The notes beneath the pieces are model-generated. The model did not search any database. It was not told where the DNA came from and saw only the letters and a program-made list of their open reading frames with translations. From contig CM043943.1 of NCBI GenBank assembly GCA_014529385.2, positions 100,066,355 through 100,130,354 of the forward strand: DNA of 64,000 nt, read 5' to 3'. This DNA is from Adiantum capillus-veneris. Its lineage: Eukaryota; Streptophyta; Polypodiopsida; Polypodiales; Pteridaceae. Positions 12,046-22,260 of this stretch are shown in pieces. The translations under genes were made by a program, and so were the position numbers. Within the stretch, counting starts at the first letter, position 1; each line of letters starts with the position of its first letter.

Positions 12046-12069
<24 letters not shown>
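12046..12069. repeat. (GA)n microsatellite
   Basis: A short GA run follows a (GATA)-like stretch in the segment of copy A that copy B lacks. A second (GA)n tract lies at 12785-12811. Confidence 0.8.
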
Positions 12070-12123
12070 GAGGAGGGATTCGTGTGTAGAGAGTTTTCGT
12101 TGAATGAGGGTGAATTTGTAAAA

Positions 12124-12453
12124 GCACAGTGCTCCAAGTGCGATGGAGACTGAAGCTGCAATCGCGAAGGAAGTCCGTATCTGCTCATAGATGTTGCTTG
12201 CCCCACCACTAAATCTAGTTGATCAGGTGAAAGAGACGCTAAGAAGCAGTAGTAGTGCTTCTTAGTGTCTCTTTCACCACTAAATCTAGTTGATCGGGTG
12301 AAAAGAGATGCTAAGTAAGCAGTAGTAGTGATTCTTAGCGTCTCTTTCACCCGATCAATTAGATCGAGACGAGCTGCATCTATGAGCAGAGATAGATCAC
12401 ACCCTCCGTGATTGCATCTTCAGTCTCCATCTCACCCGGAGCGCAATGCTCGT
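12124..12453. repeat. Large foldback with two nested hairpins
   Basis: Outer arms of about 70 bp (12124-12193 and 12377-12453) are inverted copies; the innermost 13 bp, CTGCTCATAGATG, is a perfect complement. Between them are two related hairpins. The first has 23-bp arms (12226-12248 and 12256-12278), one G-T mismatch and loop GTAGTAG. The second spans about 12286-12357. The whole lies in a segment absent from CACTA copy B. It could be a foldback element or an inverted duplication able to give double-stranded RNA; transcription is not shown. Confidence 0.75.
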
Positions 12454-12840
12454 AGTCCCTGCTTGTGAGAACATACCTAGAGCATACGTACCTGGAGTGG
12501 ATGCAAAGACCATTAAATAGAGTGACGCAATGATGCAATGACGCATATAAATAGAAATGGACAAAAAAGCCACATGAACACAATATATATTATAAAACGG
12601 AGCAAATTTGTTCAAAACCGAGAATCGTACAAGAATCCCAACTATCTCTTACTTTTTTGACGTAGAAATTGAAGGTGCTTGTAGCTTTGGAATGTTCAAA
12701 GGCTAGCAGGAACAGAACGCGTTCTTCTTCCATTCAGCTTGAGTGATGGAAGAGGCAAGTCGATAACTTAGAATTTTCAATCGAAAGAGAGAGAGAGAGA
12801 GAGAGAGAGAGCACGCAATCAAATCTTGCAGTCAAAAAAC

Positions 12841-12927
12841 CAGGTGGTGGAGCTGCATGTGGCCATGGATTGCCCAGGATGTGAGCGCAAAATCAAAAGA
12901 GCGTTATACAATATGGAAGGTTCTTAG
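12841..12927 (+). pseudogene. Captured HMA-domain exon fragment (HIPP-like)
   Basis: The plus strand encodes QVVELHVAMDCPGCERKI followed by KRALYNMEG, the start of a heavy-metal-associated domain with its metal-binding CxxC (CPGC) intact. The fragment stops at an in-frame TAG just after a GAAG/GT exon end, as in plant HIPP genes where an intron follows this point. It lies between the TNPA gene and the TNPD position of the CACTA copy. A more degraded version occurs in copy B near 34003-34048. HMA proteins bind copper, zinc or cadmium; as a fragment it has no predicted function. Confidence 0.65.
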
Positions 12928-13041
12928 AGAGCCATAGTTTTTACAAAACGGAGAAAAATTATTCAAGTACAATATTTATGGCTTTAAGAGATCGCTCTCT
13001 CATCCTCGCATAGCTTAGCATAACTTCCTATATCTATATAG

Positions 13042-13042
<1 letters not shown>

Positions 13043-13122
<80 letters not shown>
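13043..13122. repeat. (CT)n microsatellite at the TNPD deletion junction
   Basis: About 75 bp of CT repeats. Sequence to its left matches 34045-34173 of copy B and sequence to its right matches 37920 onward, so the tract marks the point where 3.7 kb of TNPD is missing in copy A. Confidence 0.85.
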
Positions 13123-13123
<1 letters not shown>

Positions 13124-13472
13124 GTTCACACTCTAAACTACCTCACATTCTCTAGTCATGTCCAATCCCCGCACACCTTGGTCTAGAGGTGCACGGAGAT
13201 CAGAACCACCGGTTATAATCTCGTCTTTATTGGTCAATGCCTATATTTGTGGGTACAAGAAATCTACACACCCACGTCTACATGATAGTGCATGTAGTGG
13301 ACAAAACCCCTTTGCGTCTTCTCTAACTGTAGCATTTCAGAGCATCTTAACATCTTTTCACAGTTTCTAACCTAATTGAACATGTGGTGATTCGCTCCAT
13401 TGAAGGGTAAAAGACATACCAATGGGGCTACTTGCTGTGTAGATGTGAATGGGCCTCACATATACAAATACT

Positions 13473-14160
13473 TCAATGCAAGAGTTTAATACTCTCACCT
13501 CTCCACCCCATAGATCCATGACCCAAGTGATGGGACAAAATCCTCCTCAAAGCTGGCCCAACTGCCACTCCCCAAGTGCTCGGATAATCCCGTCTTGATG
13601 CAAACTCTTGGTGCGTCACTTTGCTGCCACCACCTGTCTGGATTGGTTGTCCTCTCCTCCTTGATACCCCTCCACTCCTCTCTTTCACGCCAGTCAGGTC
13701 TGTCATCTGTGCATCTGACCTCCGATGCTTCATGTAGTTGAGCATGCGTCTCCTCATCCAAGCATCGTCAAATGTATTCTCTAGAGAGGGAACTGGAAAC
13801 TCCCGATGCAGCGTCACAATAAGATAATCCTTAGAGGATTTATCCTGATCCCTCCAAGAGACCATGAAAGACTACAGTGTGTCAGCAAACCTGTTTACAC
13901 AACTGTTGTATGCGGCCCATCACTTGCTTCCCCTCAGGGCTCATAATGGTCCCATCGAACATACGATTGATGAGGTAGCCCTATCACTTTGGCATGTCCC
14001 TCCCATGAACTATAGCAACCCTGTCAGATAAATGCTCATCATCCAGGCCTCTAGGTGACCCCGACCCAGTTTTCGGATCACTCCTCAGCATCTCCAACGC
14101 AGTGGCCGGGACACCACTCTCAAACGCGTACGCAGTATAATCCTTCGGTGTACTCAAAAT
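13473..14160 (-). pseudogene. Second, diverged TNPA-like pseudogene
   Basis: From right to left the minus strand shows YLINRMFDGTIMSPEGKQV followed by MGRIQQLC (about 13890-13985), then LHREFPVPSLENTFDDAWMR, then in a second frame RPDWREREEWRGIKEE, NPDRWWQQSDAPR and EHLGSGSWASFEEDFV (13510-13700). These blocks parallel the copy B TNPA protein in the same order (SGGIIMDDDGKKVISRMRG, RPDWLAKEDWKNAKKAA, HHLGSGGWASFEADFV) but are clearly diverged. Double stops near 13975 and a frameshift near 13700 break it. It may come from a different CACTA family nested in copy A. Confidence 0.7.
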
Positions 14161-14545
14161 AAACCTAAATCTAATCTAATCTAACTTAAATAAACCTAAA
14201 TCTAATCTAACATAAATCTAAATCTAACCTTATCTTAAACGATAAAAAGAGGAAAATGGTATAACCTTGCTATCACCCAAGTGTATTAGATTGGTTATGC
14301 CATTTCCCTCTTCAATAACAGGTAAATAACGTAAATAAACCTAAATCTAATATAATATAACATAAATCTAAATCTAACGTAAGTAAACCTAAATATAATG
14401 TAATATAACGTAAATAAACCTAAATCTAACCAAACATAAATCTAACTAAAAATAAACCTAAATCTAATCTAATTCAAATTAAATAAACCTAAATCTAATC
14501 TAACGTAAGTCTACATCTAACCTAATCTTTAACGTCTTTTGGGAT
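14161..14545. repeat. Degenerate TAAACCTAAATCTAA repeat block
   Basis: Short, irregular repeats of AAACCTAAATCTAATCTAA fill this interval. The same block, interrupted by an HMA fragment, lies at 38190-38600 and 42895-43310 in copy B. It resembles telomere-like CCTAAA repeats only superficially, because the period is irregular. Confidence 0.65.
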
Positions 14546-14577
14546 AGTTTCCTACGACATTAAAACTCTCTTCTTCT

Positions 14578-14765
14578 CATGTGTGTGTGTGTGTGCCAAT
14601 GAAAAGAGAAAAATGGTGTAACCTTTCTATCACCCAAGTGTGGTAGATTGGCCCATGCCATTTCCCTCTTCAATAACAGGTCTTGAGTTCAACTCCTCGT
14701 CGGCTAGACCTTTAAGGTGTCTTGAATAAGTTTCCTACAACGTTAAATTAAACTCTCTTCTTCTC

Positions 14766-14799
<34 letters not shown>

Positions 14800-14973
14800 A
14801 CACCAATAAAAGGAGAAAAATGGTATAAGTTTTCTATCACCCAAGTCTGATAGATTGGTTATGCCATTTCCCTCATGAATAACAGGTCTTGAGTTCAACT
14901 CCTCGTCCGACTAGATCTGTAAGGTCTCTTGGGATAGTTTCCTACAACATTAAGAATCTCTTCTTCTTCTTCT

Positions 14974-15028
<55 letters not shown>

Positions 15029-15187
15029 TCTCTCAATGTGTGTGTGCATTCTTTGTTTATGCATGTGTGTGTCCGTTTTTTGTTTATGCATGTGCTCTCT
15101 CTCTCTCTCTAAAAAACACAATGTGTGTGTGTGCATGTGTGTGTGAGAGAGAGAGAGAGAGGGAGAGAGAAAGAGGGGAAGGGAACA
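14578..15187. repeat. GT/CT/GA microsatellite-rich segment of CACTA copy A
   Basis: Contains (GT)n at 14580-14596 and 14769-14799, (TTC)n then (CT)n at 14961-15025, and (GA)n at 15145-15170. A phrase beginning ATGGTATAA-type sequence and ACTCCTCGTC recurs at 14609, 14818 and again in copy B (38704, 43415). Long open frames through it are low-complexity artefacts. Confidence 0.75.
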
Positions 15188-15296
15188 CGAGAGTGTTGTA
15201 TTGTCATGGGGTTTTCTTGCAATTTTTGCAATCCCTCTAATTGATCATCTTCATGTATTGTTTGCTCTGATGTTTTTGGCTCTTGGATGGGTTATT

Positions 15297-17059
15297 TTAG
15301 GAAAGACCATGGTAATTCTTCCATAGCATGGGCATCTTCTTGGTTGTAGCATGTCTCGCTAGCAAAGCCTGGAAGGTCCTTTTGGCTTGTTCTTGTTTGT
15401 TGAGTGGCCCATAATCCTTCTTCATGCTTTGTAGGTGGTCTTGGCTTCTCTGTTTGGACCGAAAGCCTGAATTAGTGGGTGGATATTCCATGTGGATTAA
15501 GTTTGTAGGCATAGGGCTTGGTATTTTGGGTTCTACATGGCTTGGAGTCTCATGTTGATGCCCTTGTCTTTCTTGTTCCTCTTGCTGGTAGATATGATGG
15601 ATCATATATATGAATTGTTGGGATATAAAACCTATTCCTTTGTTGTGGTCTCTGTAGGTGGTTGACGGTCTAGATTCCTCTTTGTTCTTAGCTCCCTTGT
15701 GGAGGTATCTTCCTTGGGCTAATTCTGAGTCTTCATTCTCTCTGGTTCTTCTCCTTCTGCTTTGTCTTCTGGTGGTCTTTTTGACATGTGGCCTATTTGT
15801 TCTTTAATTTTGAACCTCATCATATCCAATAGGTTTTGGTCATGATCTTTCTTTCTGGGTTTTTTTGTATCTATTCTTCTTTGGGCAGCCACTCTCTGTT
15901 TCGGTTTTCTCTCTTCCCCTGCTTTCAACTTCTTTTCCTTCTCATCCTTTGCCTTCTGTTCTCTTTGCTCCTCCCTCCTGGTGAATGCTGACATTGTCTT
16001 CCTTTCTTGAGTAGTGGGATCTAGCTGTCGGATCTCAACTTTGTATTTGTAGATCTCTTATCCTATTGATTTAGAACTGTTGGCCTCTTCATCTCTCACA
16101 TATTGTGGTTGAATTATCCTTGTAGCTCTAGTAGGACGTGCGGATGTGGATGGTTCTATTGCCTTCTTGGTTTTTGGTTTCCATACTCTTTCTACCCATT
16201 CATTTGAGTTTGGGGCATCTTCTAGTGAATCTTTCTCTCTGATTAATCAATCCACCATTTTGGTTAAGAACTAGATTCCCCTAAGGTGTGGGATGTAGAA
16301 TGATTTAGCCCAGTTCTTTTTCTCTACCACTGCTATGAGCCAATCTAAGCCCCATTCGGCCGAAACTACAGATGCACACTTGTGTTGTGGTACTAACTTG
16401 TGGAATTTTGAGGCTAAATTTTTTTGAGGCCTTGTATATTTGGTTTGTCTATCAAAGTGGAGGTGCTGATGTGGAGCCCTCATCAATTGTTTTGTTCTTC
16501 TTTCCTTGATGTTGCTAAATGTTGGTAGCTTCATGGTAGAGAAATTCTTGTCGGCATAGCCTTGGTGCTTAATTGGTTCTCCCCTCGGCAATTTTGTGAT
16601 TTTTGCTATGGAATCCGGTGTGACTTCTACTATGACCTTCTCTCCATCGGGCCTTGGTAAGAACTGTTGTAATCCTATCTTCATCTACCTTCTAAAAAGT
16701 GATGATCAATTCATGAGATCTTTTGTAATTAGAGTGTACAATTTCTTTGAAGAGGAAATCCTCATTTCCTAGCCTTGATATAGCTATGCCAGAATTTTGA
16801 GGTGTGTATGCAATGGTATTAAAGTCTTTGGGCATATGTGGTGTCTCCCACCTCTTTCCTTGTTTGTCCTTCCATATGCAATTGAAACCTTGAGGCCACG
16901 GTGAGTTGGAATGGCCTCGTTGACATAACAAGCTCTAGACCCCATCATGTGATTCATGTCGACTTGGTAGCTTTGTTTCTCTTCAAGCTTGTAGATGCTT
17001 TGATTTTTCATTTTCTTGGGATTATCTGATCTTGTGGTAAACAAATGACAAAAATCCAA
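15297..17059 (-). pseudogene. Unrecognised retroelement-like protein remains
   Basis: One eroded minus-strand reading line runs from about 17059 to 15297. The blocks are: N-terminal pieces with HMMGSRACYVNEAIP and FNTIAYTPQNSGIAIS; a 137-codon block with DGEKVIVEVTPDSIAKIT and AEWGLDWLIAVVEKKNW (16684-16271); an in-frame TAG; then, in the same frame, a charged region with RREEQREQKAKDEKEKK and KPKQRVAAQRR (15994-15719), probably coiled coil; and a Pro/Gln-rich tail in another frame. I do not recognise the family. The charged linker and its position beside LTR sequence suggest a gag-type product, but that is inference. Confidence 0.4.
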
Positions 17060-17842
17060 TTTTTAGCTGGAAATGTTAGGCATTTGTGTAGTGAGTGCTC
17101 TTGAAAGCTAATTTGATCAATATATTGAGCTCAAAGTGTCCAATTTTGACATGTGAGATGTCTTTGAAATCCCATTGAGATGTACTTTATCATAGTCAAC
17201 TCCTAGCCCAAAAATCTAACAAGTGGAAAATACCATGGTAGGTGTCATATGTGTCAAATTGGACATTTATTCTCATATTTTGTATGTTCACCTTTCCCTA
17301 CTCCCATCCATGCTATGCATGATGAAGCTGGACACCTAAAAGTTAAAATTAGACCCAAAAAGTTTCTGGACCCCATTTGACAAGCCTATGCTTGCACACT
17401 CACTACTTTTTGTACGTGTAAGCATTGCTAATGAAACTTTATGTGCTGATTCCTTATGCTCTTGGCATCATGTACATGTTCAATGTGCTATGTTTGAGTG
17501 TATGTATTTGTGTGAAATGCAATGAGCAATTTTAGCTCTAGGTTGTCTAGTGTGTTTAAATGCTCGTTTTGTGCTGTTAATGATGTTTTAAGTCAAACTA
17601 GGCATAGACAAAGGTATGTAGGCCTAGGAGGAGCCAAAAGACCCCTCATTTGTCATGTTTGGGTGAGTTTGAGAGGTGGTATCGATTGTAGTTTCTCATG
17701 TAAGTGACCGTGACTTTTGTATGTTTTGGTGTTAGGAACCTATTACCTATAGCCTAAAGACCCCCCCCAATCTCAAGTTCCATGTCATTTGGAGTTTATT
17801 TTGCCTCTAAACGACCATTTGAGTGCAAGTTAGACTTCACAG
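17060..17842. other. No feature recognised
   Basis: About 0.8 kb with scattered stops in all frames. I see no repeat, LTR edge or protein similarity, apart from a C-run at 17761-17768. Confidence 0.5.
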
Positions 17843-18748
17843 AGGACTTAGATGTTTCCAATTAGTTTCTTACTTGGTTGAGAGTGACACCTTTCTTCTC
17901 AATGTTTTGCCATTTGGTCATTGCATTCAACATTTCCATGCAGTAGTCGTGCCGGCTACATCCTTGGATTGACGTATTTATGTTGGTTTGAGTTCTCTCT
18001 AGGGTACATCATCCTAACGCGGGCAATCCACCAATAGTGATCTTCCACACAATGTTGAGGAAAAATGTCATGATTCAAAAAGCGATGATTTTGGGAATGA
18101 TGTGGAAGAAGAAGATGAGCCGATCTTCTATGATTTTCCTAACCAAAAGTTGCGGAGAAAAAAGAGATATCAAATGAAACAAACAAAAAACCAATACAAC
18201 AAATTTGAGAAATGAATGTCCAAGTTAATGACCGAAACACAATATCTCATGCTAGTGGGAGCAAATGCAATCACCAAAAAACCTTTGAAATTGACAAGTT
18301 ATTGGGCAAACTCAAAGAGACAAAGAAAAAAACCAACTGAAAGACAAGGCTGAAACACCAATGAAGATGTCAAAAATTGAACGCAAAAGTGAATATCAAA
18401 AGTTAAAATGGACACTAAAGGAGGTTTGGACAACATAAATTGAAAGTTCAATTTATGTTGTGAGGGAGACTCTTAACTCCAAAAAGTTCAATGCATCCTC
18501 TCATTACAAAAAGAACACAATTCACGATCGCATGAGAGACTTAAACGTTTTGACTTAGTTGCTTCCTTGCTTGACAGTGACACCTCTTTTCTCAATGTTT
18601 TGTCATTTGGGCATTACATTCGGCATTTTCATGCACTAATCCGATTGGATACATCCTTGGATTGACATATTTATGTTGGTTTGAGTTCTCTTTAGGCTAC
18701 ATCATCCAATCATGGTGATTCTCCAACATTGGCACCGTTGATGAGGAT
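17843..18748 (+). repeat. Pair of LTR-end remnants with a PBS-like site
   Basis: Two direct repeats (about 17843-18010 and 18535-18728) share AGTGACACC, TCTCAATGTTTTG and CTTGGATTGACRTATTTATG followed by TTGGTTTGAGTTCTCT. The second ends CCAACA, followed at 18730 by TGGCACCGTTGATGAGGAT, close to the plant Ty3 primer-binding form TGGCGCCGTTGCCGGGGAT. The same sequence, inverted, ends the minus-strand LTR at 22261. The 0.5 kb between the repeats has a broken plus-strand frame (FGNDVEEEDEPIFYDFPN near 18090-18145) that I cannot name. Confidence 0.55.
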
Positions 18749-19099
18749 GCAAGACTTACACTAGTGGATGAGGTCGCGGTTGTGAGGGCCATGATAGGGA
18801 CCATCAACCGTGCTATCTTCAAATGGATACATCGTGATTCCCGACATCCCTCCTGTTTGAAACCAACACTAAGACATGACTCCTCCTGCTCTTTGATGCC
18901 AACTCAATGGGGTGATAACATTCACTTTTTATCATATGCATACCTTATCTTCAAAGCAACTTTTCTTACAAATCCAACTTTTCAATTGAAGTGCTCATAT
19001 TAAATTTGAACTTAACCTTCTAGGATCAACTAGTGGGAGTTCTGTAATTCACCCATGGCTCAAGGTCACTTACGCTTTTTTTTTGGGAGCACAGTCATC

Positions 19100-20976
19100 A
19101 GTGCGTTCCCCTTAGATGAGTGTATTTACTAACTACTGGAGTCCCTTGTTCCCAAGTTTGATCCTCACGTCATAGACTAGAATCCCTTTCCCCGACCATG
19201 CAAAATTATAATGCATACAAATATTTGTTTAAAAATCCCTCTAGAAAGAGTGAGACTAGTCTTTCCTCGGTTGGAATCTCCAACTCTGGGCATCTGTCGA
19301 TGTATTGCCTCATTGGACTCACACTATCTCTATCAATTTATCCTTGTTTCTATTTGAAACTATAGGTTTGTGCCATAGTGCTATGTTTTATGCCCACTTT
19401 AGAACATGTGGCAAAAAATCTCATGGCCAAAGTTGGCAAGTCAATGATCGAACTAGGAGGTATGGTCTAGAAACAAGTCAAGGATTTTCCCTCCAAGGTC
19501 ATCCCAAATCCCTCAAACTGTGAATGGAAATTGGTTATGTGCTCAACTTTCAAAATTTGACTTAAGCTGGTCAAATGGTCATATGGGTTCCCTGTCCTGC
19601 TATACTTTTTAACCCACTTCTGGAAATTTGTTTTTTTGACTCTACAAATATGTTCAACCCCCATTCTCTCCCTTCGAGCCAATGTCTCTTACATTAATCC
19701 CTCAAACCAGCTGTTTGGTAAGTGTGACTCTTGTGGACCTCTTCTTGTCCTCATGTCACCCATTTCTCCCCTGTTATATGTGGTTTCATCCTTTATTTCT
19801 CTATTGAGACCATTGAGGTGACTACACCTTGCTGTGATTCCTCGTTGGTTGGCCATGTTGTCATAATATCTAGCATTTGGATCCACATCCTGATCAATTT
19901 CCTGTGCCATTTTCATGATTACTTCACGGATTGAGTGTCCTTGGTACTTGGTTTTTCCAATCTCCTTTGGAGCCATCCTGGCAAAATTAATGTCATAACA
20001 ATCACTAAATAGATGAGTGAAAAGTTTTGCTAGTCTCTTTTCCGTGATTTTAAAAATGTACACAATTTTCAAGGGGCTTCATGGGTAATCCATACCAAAT
20101 CCTTGATATTGTTTTCTTCCCAGCAATAAACTCCAAGTCTTGGGTTATCAGTGGGGATGCATCTTCTTGGTTTAGCATCTATTAGCTCATACCCTTTCAA
20201 TTCTAGCACTGGAGGTCCTTCCTTTACAGCCGTATCTGGTATTAGAGTATCAACCTCTAATCCCCATTTATCCACAGAATCAGGGTCTTGTATCTTGCGA
20301 TAATATACTCCATTTTGGTCTATAGATAGGTCATCCTATTTTTTGGGCCTAACATCCTCTTCAAAAGCAATGGCATGGGCGTATATCCTCACTGCAAACT
20401 CCTCATTTGGGTCCAAATAAATATGAGCTTGATTTTAAGAGAGGTCCAAGTTCCTGATTGCGTCAAAAAAGAAGACATATCTGAGCTTGAATCGGAGCAA
20501 GTGTGTGGCACTTCTTCTGTAATGTTTTTAATGGTCTTCCTTTTTTTACACTCTCTTCTGTGGACGCTTTGCTCCTATTCTCTCCTAAGTCAATCCAATT
20601 TTCTAAAACTGTACTAGACCTTAGGTTCACATATGAATTTGTGCAATTGGCTGGAAGTAGGATTTGGTGGAACAAAAAAAGGAATAAATGCTTTTCTACC
20701 TTATTGGTACTAATGAAAAAGTGGGGACCGGTAAATTTTTTGTAGTTGTGTCAAAACTTGTTGGATTTTGTTTTATTTTGTTCTTCTTTCCAAGATGTAT
20801 CCAATGATATACAATATGATAAGTGATTTCTTTTGGGACTTTGATAAATTGCATCGCAAAGATTTGTCAAAGGTATTGTTAAGGACAACCAATTTTGTGC
20901 TACCATCCCTTGCTTTCATCCAACGGAATTGAATTGGGACTTCAAGCCTAGAGGGTTGTCTTGATTTCAAGTGCAA
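19100..20976 (-). pseudogene. Degenerate retrotransposon gag
   Basis: The clearest part is 19682-19240 on the minus strand: WVKKYSRTGNPYDHLTSLSQ, FGMTLEGKSLTCF, then after a stop IPPSSIIDLPTLAMRFFAT and MRQYIDRCPELEIPTEERLV followed by SLFLEG. This order (GxGDPxxHL, TLxGxAxxWF, FLxRF-type helix, Q/R-x-YIxRF, LFLxGL) is that of the Retrotrans_gag family. Upstream, 20976-19689 gives further pieces (NTFDKSLRCNLSKS, GYELIDAKPRRC, FARMAPKEIGKTKYQGHS) in shifting frames. It lies downstream of the minus-strand LTR and PBS at 22236-25287, so it is probably that element's gag. No protease or RT was found after it. Confidence 0.65.
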
Positions 20977-21099
20977 TTCTTTTGCCGTTTGCTCTCCTGT
21001 CCTTCACAAAGTCGCAATTCCCTACATGACAACACTTAAAGCCATATGTGATTCCACAATTTGTCAATCAAAATATACAAATTTCCTCTTTCTAGTGTC

Positions 21100-21900
21100 C
21101 AATAGACCTTATGTGCAAAAATGGTGAAATTCTGCTCAATTTTATCTTAGGCGCGCCTAAGATAATTGCACTTATCTGTAGTGTCTATCTCAACTATTAT
21201 CACATAATTGGGGTTAGCAGAGCCTGTCAAAGTCAATCCTGGTGTCAAAAGGTCAGAAATGATTTCCTGGTGGAAGATTTCTCTTCGATGCGCTTAAGAT
21301 AAAAAATTATCTATTTTCGCTTACTTTTTGTTATTGTGACTTGGAGTGGACTCTACATGTGATTTCAAGCTTGTACAATGAATTTCACAAATTTTGGACA
21401 ATTCTTCAATGTTTTATCATTGTTTTTGATCGCCTGGCTTGATTTTTCCGTGTTTATATCCTTAGACAACTGCAAATTTGATGAAACTTGATCACGAGCT
21501 ATCTTATGGTCTAAATAGACCCTGTGAGTTGAAATTTTGGCAAAATACCATCTCTGGAGAGTTTTCTATCTTCGGCGCGCTTAAGATAATACTCTTCTAG
21601 ATTTACACATTTTTATCTTTTTCTTTACAGATTGATTTTCCATAGTTTTAGGATTTATCCACACCATACTTTCAAGTTTTAGCCTGATTTTACTTTTCCT
21701 TGTTGATTTTCTCCGAAGTCTGTGGTTTTTTTCAATTTTGGAATTGACCAAGGGTTTAAGTGATCCAAATGTTTCCAAAATCAATGGGCATGGTCTAAAC
21801 AAGTTGGTTTACCACCTTGAAAGTTCAGTTTCTCACTTTCAGTCCAGAAACCCTCGTCTATCTTAGACACACCTAAGATAAATCTAGCTATTTTTATGGT
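21100..21900. repeat. Leader region with recurring GCGCGC-centred inverted motifs
   Basis: A perfect 24-bp palindrome occupies 21142-21165 (left half TTATCTTAGGCG, containing an AscI site). Degenerate versions are centred near 21291, 21577 and 21869 (for example TATCTTCGGCGCGC at 21567). Surrounding bases also repeat weakly, such as AATAGACC before the first and third. The interval lies between the PBS at 22236 and the gag remains, so it is the 5' leader of the minus-strand retroelement. Confidence 0.6.
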
Positions 21901-22235
21901 TTTCTAGGTGCCACTCCAACTAGATGCAATCCTCAACTCCTATTGATCATGAAAAAATAATATAAAAGGTAAAAAGTACGACTTTGAGTCTGAATCTCTA
22001 CTTCCTAGTTAAGTGTTACCCTTACTGACCACTAATTAGTCTCAAGGATATTTCACCTAGTTCGTCCTACAAAAGTAAAGCTCTTGAGGTCCTTGCCAAG
22101 AATCTCTACTCTCAAGCACCTCTTATCCATGATAAAGTCAAAAAATGTGTTTCTATAGCCAAAACTAGAGGAAGTAGTGGAAATTCGGGTGGAAATTCAA
22201 GTAAATGCTTTGGAACTTTCTCTAGTCTAGGTTGC

Positions 22236-22260
22236 CTCATCCCCGACAACGATGCAAAAA
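22236..22260 (-). other. Primer-binding site of the minus-strand LTR element
   Basis: Directly inside the LTR end (CCAACA) the minus strand reads TTTTTGCATCGTTG and then TCGGGGATGAGG. This matches the plant Ty3 form TTTTGGCGCCGTTGTCGGGGA with a few changes. Confidence 0.65.

Larger units (their letters stand above)
10706..15187 (-). mobile_element. CACTA copy A, main part, internally deleted and truncated
   Basis: Sequence homologous to copy B resumes at 10706. It covers TNPA (to about 11956), its 5' region, the segment 12930-13030 (matching 34045-34173), then jumps at a CT microsatellite to sequence matching 37875-38140 and 38650-39190. The TNPD gene is therefore missing, with the deletion junction inside (CT)n. 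About 490 bp at 12008-12498, including a foldback, are absent from copy B. Homology ends near 15187, after which the sequence is unrelated; no terminal inverted repeat was found. Confidence 0.75.

Noticed and set aside
14161-14545. Interstitial telomere repeats
   Set aside because: The units vary (AAACCTAAATCTAATC) and no run of exact CCCTAAA heptamers occurs.
17761-17768. C8 run as a possible frameshift signal
   Set aside because: No overlapping reading frames with protein similarity are present around it.
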